Translations under genes and position numbers: made by a program
The notes under the pieces: generated by a model
Databases searched by the model: none
The model's input: the letters and a program-made list of their open reading frames with translations, nothing else
Told to the model about the DNA's origin: nothing
In this document: positions 1 to 13,194 of the stretch, piece after piece
How positions within the stretch are numbered: position 1 is the first letter of the stretch
Layout of the letters: each line of letters begins with the position of its first letter
Source of the DNA: Alviniconcha marisindica
Taxonomy: Eukaryota > Mollusca > Gastropoda > Provannidae
Length of the DNA stretch: 64,000 nt
NCBI GenBank assembly: GCA_018857735.1
Contig: JABMCL010002103.1
Coordinates: forward strand, 932,501-996,500
Direction: 5' to 3'

Positions 1-545
1 GTTAGGAAGACGGGTGTGGGGGTTAGGAAGACTGGTGTTGAAGGGGGTGGGTTAGGAAGACGGGAGAGGGGGTTAGGAAAACGGGTGTGGAAGGGTGTGG
101 GGGTTAGGAAGAAGGGTGTAGAAGGGGTGGGGATTAGGAAGACGGGTGTGGAAGGGGTGGGAGTTAGGAAGACGGGTGTGGAAGAGGGTGGTGGTTAGGA
201 AGACGGTGTGGAAGGGTGGGGTTAGGAAGACGGGTGTGGAAGAGGGTGGGGGTTAGGAAGACGGGAGTGGAAGGGTGGGGGTTAGGAAAACGGGTGTGGA
301 AGGGGTGGGGGTTAGGACGACGGGTGTGGAAGGGGTGGGGTTAGGAATACGGGTGTGGAAGGAGGTGAGGGTTAGGAAGACGAGGGTGGAAGGGGGTGGG
401 GGTTAGGAAGACGGGTGTGGAAGGGGTGGGGGTTAGGAAGACGGGTGTGTGGGTTGGGAAGACGGGTGTGGACGTGGGGGGGGGGTAGGAAGACGGGTGT
501 GGACGTGGGGGGTTAGGAAGACAGGTGCGGAAGGGGGTTAGGAAG
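1..545. repeat. G-rich minisatellite, about 28-32-bp unit
   Basis: About 18 imperfect copies of a unit containing ggttaggaagacgggtgtgg followed by a GGGGTGGG run. The plus strand is strongly G-rich with clusters of GG/GGG, so G-quadruplex formation is plausible. It resembles GGTTAG telomeric sequence only superficially. The array is cut by the window edge, so its full length is unknown. Confidence 0.9.
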
Positions 546-2040
546 ACGAATATAAAAAATAAATTAAAATGTAGCAAGTCAGGTGCGGAAGGGGGCTTTG
601 ACGACGAATATAAATTTAAAAAATGAAAATGTAGCAAACTTTTAGCAACAGCTTCGTGTGTGTCACTGCTGTATAATTGCCCTGTACTTTTAGACCTAGC
701 AATAATCATTAAAAAAAAACGAATTTTAAAAACGCCAGCAAAAAGCCAAAGCCTATGATCATCATAATAAAAAACCAGCCAACAAATCAAAATATTGAAT
801 ACCTCGATCCGACGGTCTTTCCGTTCGTGCTGCTAATGCAGGGACTTGTTAACGGCAGTTTGACCAGTACACTGACCAGTACACTCACCAGTACACTCAC
901 CTTCGCTTTAGGTAAGGCCTGAAGTAGAGTCCATACTCTGTCTGCCCGGAGCGCTGAGCACAAGGTTAATTAACCCTAAGACGGCGCTAGCCATAAGACG
1001 GCAGATAATCCATACCGCTCTAAGTTCGCACGCTGACCACAACATTAAATGGACTGAATGGGCTTGACCAAATCTCAGGGCCACGCTACTGGACGCGACA
1101 TTAACGATCCAGGGAAGGTTAATACGATGCAATACACCGCAATACAATACGAAAATACAGTACAGTACAGTACAGTACAATACGAATACAGTACAGCACA
1201 ATACAATGCAGCCAAAAAAAATTATTTTTTTAAATCTTAAACGAAGTTGACCGCTTGCGCTATGAAACAAGATCCAGACACACGCAAATGTTAAAAAGAT
1301 TGTTGATTTTTTCTGATTGCCGATTTTTATAGGAAAACGCAAAACACGCAAATTTTGACGGAAAACTCCTTTTCCACAGCGATGGACTGGCAGGTAAATG
1401 ATCCTTTTTCCGTTGTTGGTGCTGGCGTGTCCGGAAGGATAAGGTGTAAGCTATCCGTTAATCGTGTGTATCACTGCTGCTTCAACGTGAGGAGCTTCGC
1501 TGGACTAGCAGCTCGCGCAAGGGACTTCCGCTCTAATTATGCCTTGTAAATTGCCCTGTACTTTTGGATTTGAATGCATAGTTCAGGAGCTGTGTGAGAG
1601 TCGAGGTGGACGTCCTGGACTGTCCGTCCTAACGAGCCTTCTGGTTTCCGTGAACGTAAAGAATTATTGCACCGTGCTTCGGCATTGGTCACAACTTGTC
1701 CCTAACATGTCAGCCGACATCTGAGGACATTAAGCATCACTTCATCATCATCATCGACTTGAATGTGTCTAGGATTTGTGTATGTTTGATGTCTGGAGGG
1801 AGAGTTCCGTGATCCATCAACATACGGCTTAGAGCGAAGGGGAACTACTCTTGTAAAATCCTGAAATTGGAACGGTCATTAGAGGCAGGCGCGGTGCCGG
1901 TGTGGCCGCACTTACGTCACAAAGCAAATCCAAAACAGTTAGCAGCAAAACCAGAAGTTTCAACTACATGAACTTGAGCATCAGAGACCGGGGAAAAGTG
2001 GCTGTAGAAAGGTGGTGGGGTGGGGTGGGGGGATTAGGAA
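546..2040. other. Non-coding stretch, no gene seen
   Basis: This is AT-moderate unique sequence with a short CAGTA-rich microsatellite around 1148-1205 and a three-fold repeat of ccagtacactcac-like sequence near 864-902. Only short ORFs are open and none resembles a protein family. Confidence 0.6.
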
Positions 2041-2050
2041 CCAGTGTGCC

Positions 2051-2320
<270 letters not shown>

Positions 2321-2484
2321 TACTGCCACCAGCCCCAGTGGTACACAGTCCTGCTTCCAACCCCAATGGGACGTGACAGGTATTCAGCCAACCGGCTCTG
2401 GCCTTGTTCCCACAGGACGGAACACCGCGTGTGCGTCATCTGTCCGAAGGGGAAATCTTTGCTGGAGTGTCTGGAACTGAAAAT

Positions 2485-2770
2485 TCTCAAACACTCCAGG
2501 CGTTGCACAACACTCCAAACCGTAACCGGATTATTATTTTCGTTTATTTTTCCAGACTAGACTCTTCAGCTATTGCATAACACACCAAAGCGTAACCGGT
2601 TATCATTTTGTTCCAGACACTCCAGGTATTGCATAACACGCAAAAGCGTAACCGGTTACTATTTTCTTTGTTGTTCCAGACACTCCAGATATTGCATAAC
2701 ACACCAAACCGTAATCGGATTATTATTTTCATTTATTTTTCAAGACACCCCAAACCGTAACCCAAAAGGC
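2485..2770. repeat. Minisatellite, about 54-bp unit, about 5 copies
   Basis: Units share cagacactccaggtattgc followed by ataacacaccaaaccgtaac and a TTATTATTTTC segment. Copies are diverged. Confidence 0.8.
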
Positions 2771-3435
2771 AGACCATTTTCAATTATCTTCGTTTAACGG
2801 TGATCCTTTGGCTTTCAGCAAAGGGCGTTGTTGCATTGCTGCGCTCCAAGATAAGGAATCATACAGAATACAGAATCTTTATTGTCTATGAATAATATAG
2901 AAATTTGCCTTACGACAAGTTTGTATGTAATTCATCGCACCCCGATGTCGGATTTCCTCTTCCTTGGATGCGGCCGGACATTTTGAGTTTGTAGTCAAAC
3001 TGATTCATCAATGTATGGACTACGTTCTTTCCTGTGGGTTTTCACCAGTTAGGAAACTTTCACAACGGTTCAGTCTCTGCTTGACTGCTCGGATTAACCT
3101 TTCGCAGCCCAAATGGATTTGCTAAAGTAATCGGTGCGCTAACTCGCATGGAACAAAGTGCTGCACCTTGGACGGTAACTAGATTCTCTTTCCACTGGAG
3201 TTTTAATTAGTAATTGGATTTGAACGTCTTGTCAACCGCACAGTGTCACCTCCGGGCCAGCTCGAGATCTGTGGAGGTAATGAAGACGGAGTAGCGTGAA
3301 ACTCTTGGCGTTGGTTTTTAATAATGATCATAATTTAGAGCGCCTAGCCTTCCAGTAATGCCCTCAGCGCGTACATAATCATGGCAATCAGTCTTACAAA
3401 ACACTCGACACTCGCTAAACAGTGTTCACAAGCCA
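2771..3435. other. Non-coding stretch with retroposon-like tail
   Basis: No gene seen. The end (3320-3360) resembles, on the minus strand, the gcgct...attatt tail found near several retroposon fragments in this window. Confidence 0.45.
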
Positions 3436-3502
3436 ACACACACACACACACACACACACACACCCCACACACACACACACACACACACACACAGCACACA
3501 CA

Positions 3503-3548
<46 letters not shown>

Positions 3549-3664
3549 ACCCACACACACACCACCCACACGCACACACACACACCCACACACACACACC
3601 CCACACACACCACACACACACACACACACACACCCACACACCACACACACACACACACACACCA

Positions 3665-3707
<43 letters not shown>

Positions 3708-4115
3708 ACACACCCACCATCGACACCACACACGCACGCACACCCCCACCACCACACCCACCACACCACCACCACCACACAACCACCCATCACACACCAC
3801 ACACACCACACACACCACACACCACACCACTCACCAATCACATAACAACACCCCTCTCCATGCCAAACAACACGCACGCACAACGACAAATCAGCAAGCG
3901 ACACAGAACGCACACACACAACACACACACAACAACATATACACCAAAAACGAGAACACACCCCACCCACCACCACGCCCGCACGCACGCACACCACCAC
4001 CCACGCTCAACCCACGCACGCACGCACCACGCCGCACTGCACCCGCACGCACCACGCACTCACGCCACGCACACACCACACACACACCACACACACCACA
4101 CACACACACACACAC
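3436..4115. repeat. (AC)n compound microsatellite with ACC and ACGC interruptions
   Basis: About 680 bp made almost only of A and C on the plus strand: pure AC runs, CACCAC runs and CACGCACG runs. Long ORFs open on both strands because the period is two and stops are absent; they are not genes. Confidence 0.95.
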
Positions 4116-4362
4116 GTATATGCACCCCAGTGATGGAGGTGGAAGAACATGAAAGAAATTATGCCAATTATGTGTAAAATCTGTGGGACGAACAACTGAA
4201 AATCAGTCAAGAGAACAGAACTGTTCTGAAACAAAACGACACTTAAACAACATATACACGGTCAAAAACGATGAAAAATGAAAGAAAAAACTTCTCTTGT
4301 TTTGGTTCAGTTCTTACAGCTTGCTCGGTACCAGCAGTTTTTTACAAGCTGTAGACAATGCA

Positions 4363-4560
4363 ATAGTGCATTTAATTAATATGTATTATGCAACAGTGCA
4401 TGCATTGATTAGGGATTCTGTAATAGTGCATGTAATGAATAGGGATTATGTAATAGTATATGTAAGTAATAGGAATCATGCAATAGCGCATGTAATGAAT
4501 AGGGGTTATATAATAGTGCATGTAATGAATATGAACTATGTAATGGTGCATGTAATGATG
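4363..4560. repeat. 30-bp minisatellite, about 6.5 copies
   Basis: Units carry aatagtgcatgtaatgaata and a following gggattatgt. The period is a multiple of three, so one ORF stays open through it (VHVMNRDYVI-type repeat), but there is no coding evidence beyond that. A G-rich run follows at 4574-4610. Confidence 0.85.
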
Positions 4561-4749
4561 GGAACTCGGAAAGGGGGGCGGGGGGGGGGGGGGGGAGGGA
4601 GGGGGGGGAAACAACTGGAAACGCAGCGGTCAGGGCAAGCGGTCCACCTGAGAGTTAATTGTCGGTCAACACTCTCGGCAAACCGCCGTCACAGGTGATT
4701 AGAAACCAGGTGGTGCGTAGCGAACGGGGCGCGACCCACCAACCGTTGT

Positions 4750-4902
4750 GCAAGTGGCTGCTAGCCCGCTGTGCCAGAACACTATTGACGTCATGCTAAC
4801 CCGCTGTGACACAACACTAGTGACGTTATGCTATCCCACTGTGTTTGAACACTACGTCACACTAACCCGCTATGTCTGAACACTACGTCACGCTAACCCC
4901 CC

Positions 4903-4980
<78 letters not shown>
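4750..4980. repeat. About 37-bp minisatellite (4 copies) followed by (AC)n
   Basis: Units contain gaacactacgtcacgctaac-like sequence with the TGACGT core repeated. A pure AC run of about 75 bp follows from 4904. Confidence 0.8.
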
Positions 4981-4984
<4 letters not shown>

Positions 4985-5099
4985 CGACAACACGCAACAC
5001 GTGTGATTCAGGGGAAGCTACTCTGGAAAAAGGGCAGGAGAGGAAACAGACCGTAGGGCCTATTCATTTTTGAAGGCGTCTATGCCACGGCTCTCCCAG

Positions 5100-5465
5100 T
5101 TATGCTCAGGATGACCGTTTAAAGACAGTCAGCTCTCCCAGTTATCGTTTAAAGACAGTCAGCTCTCCCAGTTATCGTTTAAAGACAGTCAGCTCTCCAA
5201 GTTATCTTCAGAATGACCGTTTAAAGATAGTCAGCTCACCCAGTTATCTTCAAAATGACCGTTTATAGACAGTCAGCTCTCCCATTTAACTTCAAAATGA
5301 CCGTTTAAAGACAGTCAGCTCTCCCATTTATCTTCAAAATGACCGTTTAAAGACAGTCAGCTCTCCCAGTTATCTTCAGGATGACCGTCTAAAGACAGTC
5401 AGCTCTCCCATTTATCTTCAGGATGACCGTCTAAAGACAGTCAGCTCTCACAGTTATCTTCAGAA
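5100..5465. repeat. About 42-bp minisatellite, about 9 copies
   Basis: Units share gaccgtttaaagacagtcag then ctctcccagttatcttca. The first copies are shortened to about 28 bp by loss of the TTCAGAATGACC part, suggesting internal deletions during array growth. Confidence 0.9.
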
Positions 5466-5694
5466 GAAGAAACTCTCAAAGTTATTTTCAGGACCCATCG
5501 GTTTCTAATTCATCCAGGGGCCAAAGTGAGGAAACAAGACCCGCAGTTTGCATGGGTAACTGCGAATGCTCGCGCAAAGCACAAACGTCACCATCACCCC
5601 GTTTGACTCCTAGCCTTACCCAATGAGCCTTCGCACCACGGAGAATCTCCCCACAAACGGTAAAGGAGCCAAATTATTCTCGTAATCTCCTGCC

Positions 5695-5987
5695 AGTGAG
5701 CCGGTTTGGCCTAGCGGTAAGGCGCTAGGCTGGTAAGCGGAAGGACCTCGGTTCGATACCGCTTCGGCTCTCCTTTCTCTTCAAAAAGGTTGGGGTTTGT
5801 GGACACTGTCTTGTGACTTTGTCCGTCACTTCCTACTGAAACATTAAAATGGCTCTCATCGCTGCCCATCTTAATGCAGCAGTCATTCTGGTGGTGACAG
5901 TGTAGCGACAGGCGTATAATCTCCCTCTTCCCCCACCTCCATATCCGTGGACGTTAAGCAACAAAAATCAGTCAATCACCTCCACAC

Positions 5988-6026
<39 letters not shown>

Positions 6027-6106
6027 ACCCCCTTCTCCCCGTCCCTAATAAACCGTACGGTTTCTGTGGACGTTAAGCAACAAAAATCAATCAATCACCT
6101 CCATAC

Positions 6107-6167
<61 letters not shown>

Positions 6168-6328
6168 ACCTTCTCCCCGTCCCTAAAAACCGTACGGTTT
6201 CTGTGGACGTTAGCAAAAAATCATCATCACCTCCATACTCCCCCCCCCCCCCCCCCCCTCCACCCCTCTCCCCGTCCCTAAGAAACCGTACGGTTTCTGT
6301 GGACGTTAAGCACCATGTTTACTTACGC
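5695..6328 (+). mobile_element. tRNA-derived SINE (copy 1) with expanded poly-C tail region
   Basis: The tRNA-like head starts at gtgagccggtttggcc. Pol III box A tggcctagcggt lies at 5707-5718 and box B ggttcgatacc at 5750-5760. The head can form an acceptor-like stem (GAGCCGG with TCGGCTC). The body carries cattaaaatggctctcatcg. The 3' tail ends tttctgtggacgttaagca then TTTACTTAC. An 11-bp target-site duplication aatctcctgcc flanks the copy (5684-5694 and 6329-6339). At about 634 bp it is twice the length of other copies, because the poly-C plus tail block is present three times. Confidence 0.92.
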
Positions 6329-6845
6329 AATCTCCTGCCTTGTACTAATCCCGACGAGATCTCATAACCCCGAAGCCTAGCAGGCAGATGGCGAAGCGGA
6401 CTTATGAGCAATTACCCTGTAAGTGCCTAAACCGTTACACTGCGCTGGAAGCTGTTGGCTGACCGCTTTTTAACGGGCTAATCCGGGGACTGCACGACCA
6501 CCAAAGCGTGCTCACAGCAAACGGTTTTATTGTTTGGTTGACTTGTGTAACTCCTCAGAACAGTTGTTTTCATAACTGCATTGACGTCTGCGTGACTTCC
6601 TGCAGTGTACAAACGGATTTATTTCGTGGCAGCTGTTGACTTTATGATAAACGGCTTGCATGATTTCTACAGTTAAATGTTCATTTTGTTTTTGTCTATT
6701 CTCTGATTAGGTGCAGAAAGGTTTTGATTTGGGCAGCTTCAAGATGACGCTCGATTGAGTACAACCGCAAAGTCTTACTACCTGCACCGTCGGTTTTGGC
6801 TTCAAGATGTTATCATTACATCAGGTGCTTACTTCACCTTGCCAC
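6329..6845. other. Non-coding unique sequence
   Basis: No gene, RNA gene or repeat family recognised here. Confidence 0.5.
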
Positions 6846-7295
6846 ACGCTACCTGACGGCTAGACACGATTCACGGCATACGTTACATGACGGAGACACA
6901 TGATTCATGACACATGTTACATGTCGGAGACACATGATTCATGGCACACGTTACATGACGGAGACACTTGATTCACGACACGTTACATGACGGAGACACA
7001 TCAGTGATTCATGACATGTTACATGATGGAGACACATGATTAGACACACGTTACATGACGGAGAGACACGATTCATGACGCACGTTACATGACGGAGACA
7101 CACGATTCATGACACACATTACATGACGGAGACACACAATTCATGACACACGTTACATGCCGGAGACACACAATTCACGGCACACGTTACATGACGGAGA
7201 CACATGATTCACGGCACACGTTACATGACAGAGACACGTGATTCACGGCACACGTTACATGACAGAGACACATGATTCATGACACACGTTACGTG
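6846..7295. repeat. About 36-bp minisatellite, about 12 copies
   Basis: Units contain gacacacgttacatgacgga then gacacatgattca. Moderately diverged. Confidence 0.9.
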
Positions 7296-7870
7296 ACGAA
7301 CGCCTTCAATGTCACAGCAGCATCAGACAACCTTCAGTGTCACAGCCGCATCAGACAACCTTCACTGATACTGTCACAGCAGAATCAGACAACCTTCAGC
7401 AGCACCAGTCAACCTTCACTGATGCTGTCACAGCAGCATCAGACAACCTTCACTGTTACAGCAGCATCAGACATCAGACAACCTTCACTGTCACAGCATC
7501 AGACAACCCTCAACCGTCAATGTCACATTAGCATCAGACAACCTTCACTGTCACAGCAGCATCAGAAAACCGTCAGTGTCACAGCCGCATCAGACAACCT
7601 TCAGTGTCACAGCCGCATCAGACAAACTTCACTGTCACAGCCGCATCAGACATCAGACAACCTTCAGTGTCACAGCCGCATCAGACAACCTTCAACCTTC
7701 ACTGTCACAGCCGCATCAGACAACCTTCACTGTCACAGCCACATCAGACAACATTCAACCTTCACTGTCACAGCCGCATCAGACAGCCTTCACTGTCACA
7801 GCCGCATCAGACAGCCTTCACTGTCACAGCCACATCAGACAGCCTTCACTGTCACAGCCACATCAGAGCA
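7296..7870. repeat. About 28-bp minisatellite, about 20 copies
   Basis: Units contain tcacagccgcatcagacaac then cttcactg. It directly abuts the previous array. ORFs reading CHSRIRQPSL-type repeats are by-products. Confidence 0.9.
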
Positions 7871-8038
7871 TATCCTTCGTGTTAGTTCTTGGACTTTACC
7901 GTCCCGACAGCCGCACAGTCACCACCGGACCAGTCTCTTCTTGTATTTGGCATACACACGGGACACAACAGAGACTGAATAACACTGACAGTCACTGGTG
8001 TGGTGGTATACCCAACACTGTGATTCCGGTAATATTTT

Positions 8039-8040
<2 letters not shown>

Positions 8041-8085
<45 letters not shown>

Positions 8086-8149
8086 ACACACACACACGCA
8101 CACACACACACACACACAGCACACACACACACACACACACACACCACAA

Positions 8150-8192
<43 letters not shown>

Positions 8193-8263
8193 ACACACAC
8201 ACGCACACACACCACACACACACACACACATCCACACACACACCACAACCACACACACACCCC

Positions 8264-8350
<87 letters not shown>

Positions 8351-8393
8351 CACAACCACACACAACACAACACACACACACACACCACACACA

Positions 8394-8434
<41 letters not shown>

Positions 8435-8548
8435 ACACACACAACCACACACACAACCACACCACACACACACACACACCACAACACACACCACACACAC
8501 ACACACCACACACACACACACACACACACCACACACACACACACCACA

Positions 8549-8595
<47 letters not shown>

Positions 8596-8604
8596 ACAAC
8601 CACA
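8041..8604. repeat. Long (AC)n compound microsatellite
   Basis: About 560 bp of AC repeats with occasional ACC, AACC and GC interruptions. A mirror GT-rich tract lies at 8742-9145. Confidence 0.95.
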
Positions 8605-8741
8605 CACTTGTGGTTGCTGGGGCGTTGCAATGGCAGACTTTACAAACCACATCGGCGGGAATATGCACACACCAACACATTCGTCTAATATACTTACACC
8701 CAAATGAAAAACTACCAAACCCCTTAACATTAAACATCTTT

Positions 8742-8853
8742 GAGTGTGTGTGCGTTTTGTTGTTGTTGTTTTTTGGTGTATGTGTGTGTGTGTTTTGTTG
8801 TTGTTGTTGTTGTTTTTCGTGTGTGTGTGTGTGTTGTGTGTGTGTGTGTTGTG

Positions 8854-8909
<56 letters not shown>

Positions 8910-8975
8910 TGTGTTGTTGTATGTGTGCTGTGTGTTGTGTGTTTGTTGTTGTGTGTTTGTTTTGTCGTGTTTTTG

Positions 8976-9038
<63 letters not shown>

Positions 9039-9145
9039 GTTGTGTGTGTGTGTGTGTGTGTGTGTTTGTGTTGTTGTTGTTTTGTGTATGTGTGTGTGTT
9101 TTGTGTGTGTGTGTGTTTTGTGTTTGTTTTTGTTGTGTGTTTTGA
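8742..9145. repeat. Long (GT)n compound microsatellite with TTG interruptions
   Basis: About 400 bp of GT and TTGTTG repeats, complementary in type to the AC tract 140 bp away. Confidence 0.95.
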
Positions 9146-9833
<688 letters not shown>

Positions 9834-10447
9834 GCTCTGCTCGGATCTGACAGCTGTAGCAGTTATAGGCAATGACAATGACAAGAAAACACTTCCCAAA
9901 GCAACAACAACAACAACAACAAATCAGGGATGTGAACAACAGTCCAAAAAGTTCAATTTCTCTCAGACCAACCCGGCACTTTACTTGGCCAAACGATTCT
10001 TACTGCTTGCTGTCTATGGAGATATTTCACTTTAGCTTCTGTGGGCATTAAGTTCAACACGTTCTGCTCAGACAGATAAACTGTCACTGAAACAGAACTG
10101 CCTTCGGTCACATTTTGAAAAGATTCAAGGTTACTTTATTAAAAACAACAGCAACACAACAACCGATTTGCTCACACTGATTCGTTTCACACAAGGCAGC
10201 TGTTCGTATTTTCGAATGGTACAAGTGCACTTCAAATGCTGCTTTCTGGTACCTATGTGTCCTGGTTTCCATACATCATTAAGATTCAAACAACCGGCTC
10301 TGAACATACCGCAAAGGCCTTGGTGAAAAAGAAAAAAAAGGAAAGAAAAGAAAAAAAGGTGGGGGGGTGGGGGAGTGGGGTGGGGTGGGGTGAGGGAATT
10401 GTCATACAGTTCATGCCAAAATAAGCAGATGGTAGTAAAACTGTTGC

Positions 10448-10453
<6 letters not shown>
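9834..10453. other. Non-coding unique sequence
   Basis: No gene seen. It contains (CAA)n near 9901-9920 and a purine-rich GA/GGGGTGG stretch at 10325-10395. Confidence 0.5.
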
Positions 10454-10512
<59 letters not shown>

Positions 10513-10536
10513 ACACACACGCGCGCGCGCGCGCCG

Positions 10537-10622
<86 letters not shown>
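10454..10622. repeat. (AC)n with central (CG)n block
   Basis: Two AC runs flank a short cgcgcgcgcgcgcg block at about 10520-10535, a strong Z-DNA-type sequence. Confidence 0.95.
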
Positions 10623-10626
<4 letters not shown>

Positions 10627-11321
10627 CCCACCCTAAAACCAAAACCAAATCAATGAACAATTATTTAAGAGTTTTGCCCAAAAATGAATATTTCAGACAT
10701 TAATAAGACCCTATTCATCAAACGTAATGACTGACTGAGAAAAAGCAAACAAAAGTTCAAACAAACAATCAAAACAAAAAACAAGCAAAAACTTGTACTC
10801 CTGCAGTAAAGTATGTTCGGCAATCTCCAGGCAAGATTAGAAATGTAACGTCAAATCAAATATTAACACAGTAGGAAAAGGAAATCATTTTCATTCACCA
10901 TTCCCGAAAAGTTAAATCATATGAATAAAACAACAACCCCCCTCCCCCTCCACCCCCCCCAAAAAAAATTTTTTAAAAAAATCCTCAAATTTCCCCTAAA
11001 AACAGATACATGTAGATGGATCAATAAATTTTAATGTCATCGACCACGCATCACATCTGTGGGTGAACTTAAAAGACAGTAAACAAAAACAAACAAAAAA
11101 CCCAAAAACAAAAAACAAAAAAAAACAATTTGTCGCCTTGCTCGGCAATTACGTTCTAGCTACTTTAAGTCACTGTTATTGTGAGCATATTATATTCCCA
11201 CTTTGTTAGCACTAGGTATGTAACAGAAAATCTGCATATCTTGTTTGGTTGCAAATATACCGATGGCACAGAAAGTAATTATAAGACTGAAAAAAACATT
11301 CAACGAAGTTTTGAACCATAC
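10623..11321. other. AT-rich non-coding sequence
   Basis: A-rich sequence with several AAAAAC runs. No gene seen. Confidence 0.5.
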
Positions 11322-11969
11322 ATTAGTGAGGGTTAGTACACGGGTGGTAGTGGTAGTGGTAGTGGTTAGGGAACTATTTTCTCTCGTGACGTCAGCGATT
11401 TGTGTGCAGATCAGAGGTCGAGGCTAGAGGTTACGAAGATTGTTTACTAAATGACTCAAGTTTTTCGTCTACTGCTGCGTTCTCACCACAGTGAATTCGT
11501 AGGGACCATTTGACTTTATTTTGCTATGTAAACATTAAACTTTTACTTTTCTTTGTAGATTAGTATCGTATGCTTGTATGAGAATATAATGTGCGTTGCT
11601 TTTGTTGATTTTATTGCTGTTTTCGCTTTACGATGCAACCCTATCGAGTTCATCCAGAATCAAAATGGTGGGCCGTAGCGATCAACTGACTGAAGTAACC
11701 AGCTGCCGCCGAGTGCGTCTTTGTTGTCAGTTTTACGAGCATAACAACTGCTTGACCAGTGATGCCACTAAAGACTGATTTTTAAAGTTTGTCACCGGAT
11801 GAACCTTCTCAAGTTACCCTTCTGTGTGAAGGGGCAGGTGTTTAGGTAGCGATCTGTGTGACTTCGGCTCCGTTACGCTTGAGGCACGCGCACAAGCGTA
11901 GGTAGACAGTCGGGTTGCGCCACTACCACAACCACTAGCACTACCACCCGTGTACTAACCCTCTCTAAT
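11322..11969. mobile_element. Candidate non-autonomous TIR element, about 640 bp
   Basis: A 25-bp perfect inverted repeat lies at 11328-11352 and 11939-11963 (gagggttagtacacgggtgg plus tagtg). The similarity continues outward to attag/ctaat and inward through GGTAGTGGTAGTGG. No transposase ORF lies between the ends. This fits a MITE-like DNA element; the superfamily is not recognised. Confidence 0.6.
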
Positions 11970-12261
11970 AATGTTAGAAAACAGGAACTTACAGTGTTAG
12001 AAAATGCACACCAAAAGAGAGCATGTTACTCTCTGGTGCAGCCGAACCTTCGCATGTGCGCCAAACATTTTCTCTCTTTATGAAGAATTGCAAAAGTACC
12101 CTAGAGTATTGTTTACTCTCATAATAAATAAACTGTATGCGAGTAGAAGCGGTACCCAAAAGACACAAAATGAATAAAAAGGTTCAACTGTAACCAGTGT
12201 TGCTTACTCTGAACAGTGTATCTTGCTCTTTTGATTCATAGTTGTTTCCAAGGCCTTGAAT
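11970..12261. other. Non-coding spacer between mobile elements
   Basis: AT-rich sequence, nothing recognised. Confidence 0.4.
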
Positions 12262-12408
12262 TAAGAATAATAATAATAATAAAGTACAGTTATCATGCGC
12301 TTATCAACGCCCTGAGCGCTCACATGAACGCTCACGTTAACCTAAGTACAATATTAGACACACGCAGATAACATTCGTACCGAAACAATTTACACAAAGT
12401 ATTATATG

Positions 12409-12458
<50 letters not shown>

Positions 12459-12504
12459 ATGAATTCAAGCATGTATGAGCACTGATCTGTATGCGCACGT
12501 GCGT

Positions 12505-12567
<63 letters not shown>

Positions 12568-13100
12568 GACTGAAGCAGAAGCTGGGTATGATACTAGTGG
12601 GGTGGAAATACTGTGAGAAGAGGCAGGTTTTCAGTTTGGCTTTAAAAGATGACAGGGCTGAGCAGTGTCTAAGGTCTTGTGGGAGAGAATTCCAAATGTG
12701 GGGTCCAAAGCAAGAGAAATTTGAAAGCCACGAGTCTTGCGTTTGTGTTGCTGGATTTTTAGCATGCGGGTGTCAAAAAAAGAGCGTAGCGTACGAGACG
12801 GAGTGTATAACTGTAGCATTTCAGAGAGGTAAGCAGGACCAGAACCATTCATAGCACTGAAACACATCCAAGCCACTTTATATTTAATACGTTCCGAAAT
12901 AGGAAGCCTGTGCAGTTTTTCCAGGAGAGGTGTTGAGTAGTGGTGGCGGGGTGCCAATTAAGAGAACGAGTTTTGCAGCAAAGTTTTGAATTTTCTGCAG
13001 AGGTTGGATGCCAAGAGAACGAGTTTTGCGGCAACGTTTTGAATTTTCTGGAGCGGTTGGATGAGATTCGATCGCTACTGCCTGACCCGTGACCTGAATG
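12262..13100 (-). mobile_element. Degenerate non-LTR retrotransposon (CR1/L2-like) 3' end
   Basis: Minus-strand ORF fragments (12957-12631) contain the LEKLHRLPISERIKYKV block, AMNGSGPAYLSEML and LYTPSRTLRS. These are typical of the C-terminal region after the reverse transcriptase of CR1/L2-type elements (LQWLP..RI.YK). The downstream end carries two GT microsatellites and finishes in an (ATT)n-type tail near 12262-12285. It is 5'-truncated. Around 12960-13065 a block of about 57 bp is duplicated. Confidence 0.75.
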
Positions 13101-13128
13101 CCCCCCCCCCCCCCCCCCCCCCCCATTT
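13101..13128. repeat. Poly-C tract
   Basis: About 25 consecutive C, lying between two opposed LINE fragments. Confidence 0.9.
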
Positions 13129-13194
13129 ACAGCGAAGCACGGAGTATGCGTTCTCCGGACAAATGCACCGTCTATACAGGTCCATGTTCGGACA

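Noticed and set aside
1..545. Telomere
   Set aside because: GGTTAG appears, but the unit is 28-32 bp and irregular, and the window continues into ordinary sequence. It is a minisatellite.
5695..5770. Possible functional tRNA gene
   Set aside because: The tRNA-like head has good box A and box B but its anticodon and T stems pair poorly, and it continues into the SINE body and tail with target-site duplications. The same holds at 24192, 62856 and 63257.
12588..12854. 88-codon plus-strand ORF
   Set aside because: It is the shadow of the minus-strand LINE fragment, whose conserved blocks (LPISERIKYKV) read on the other strand.
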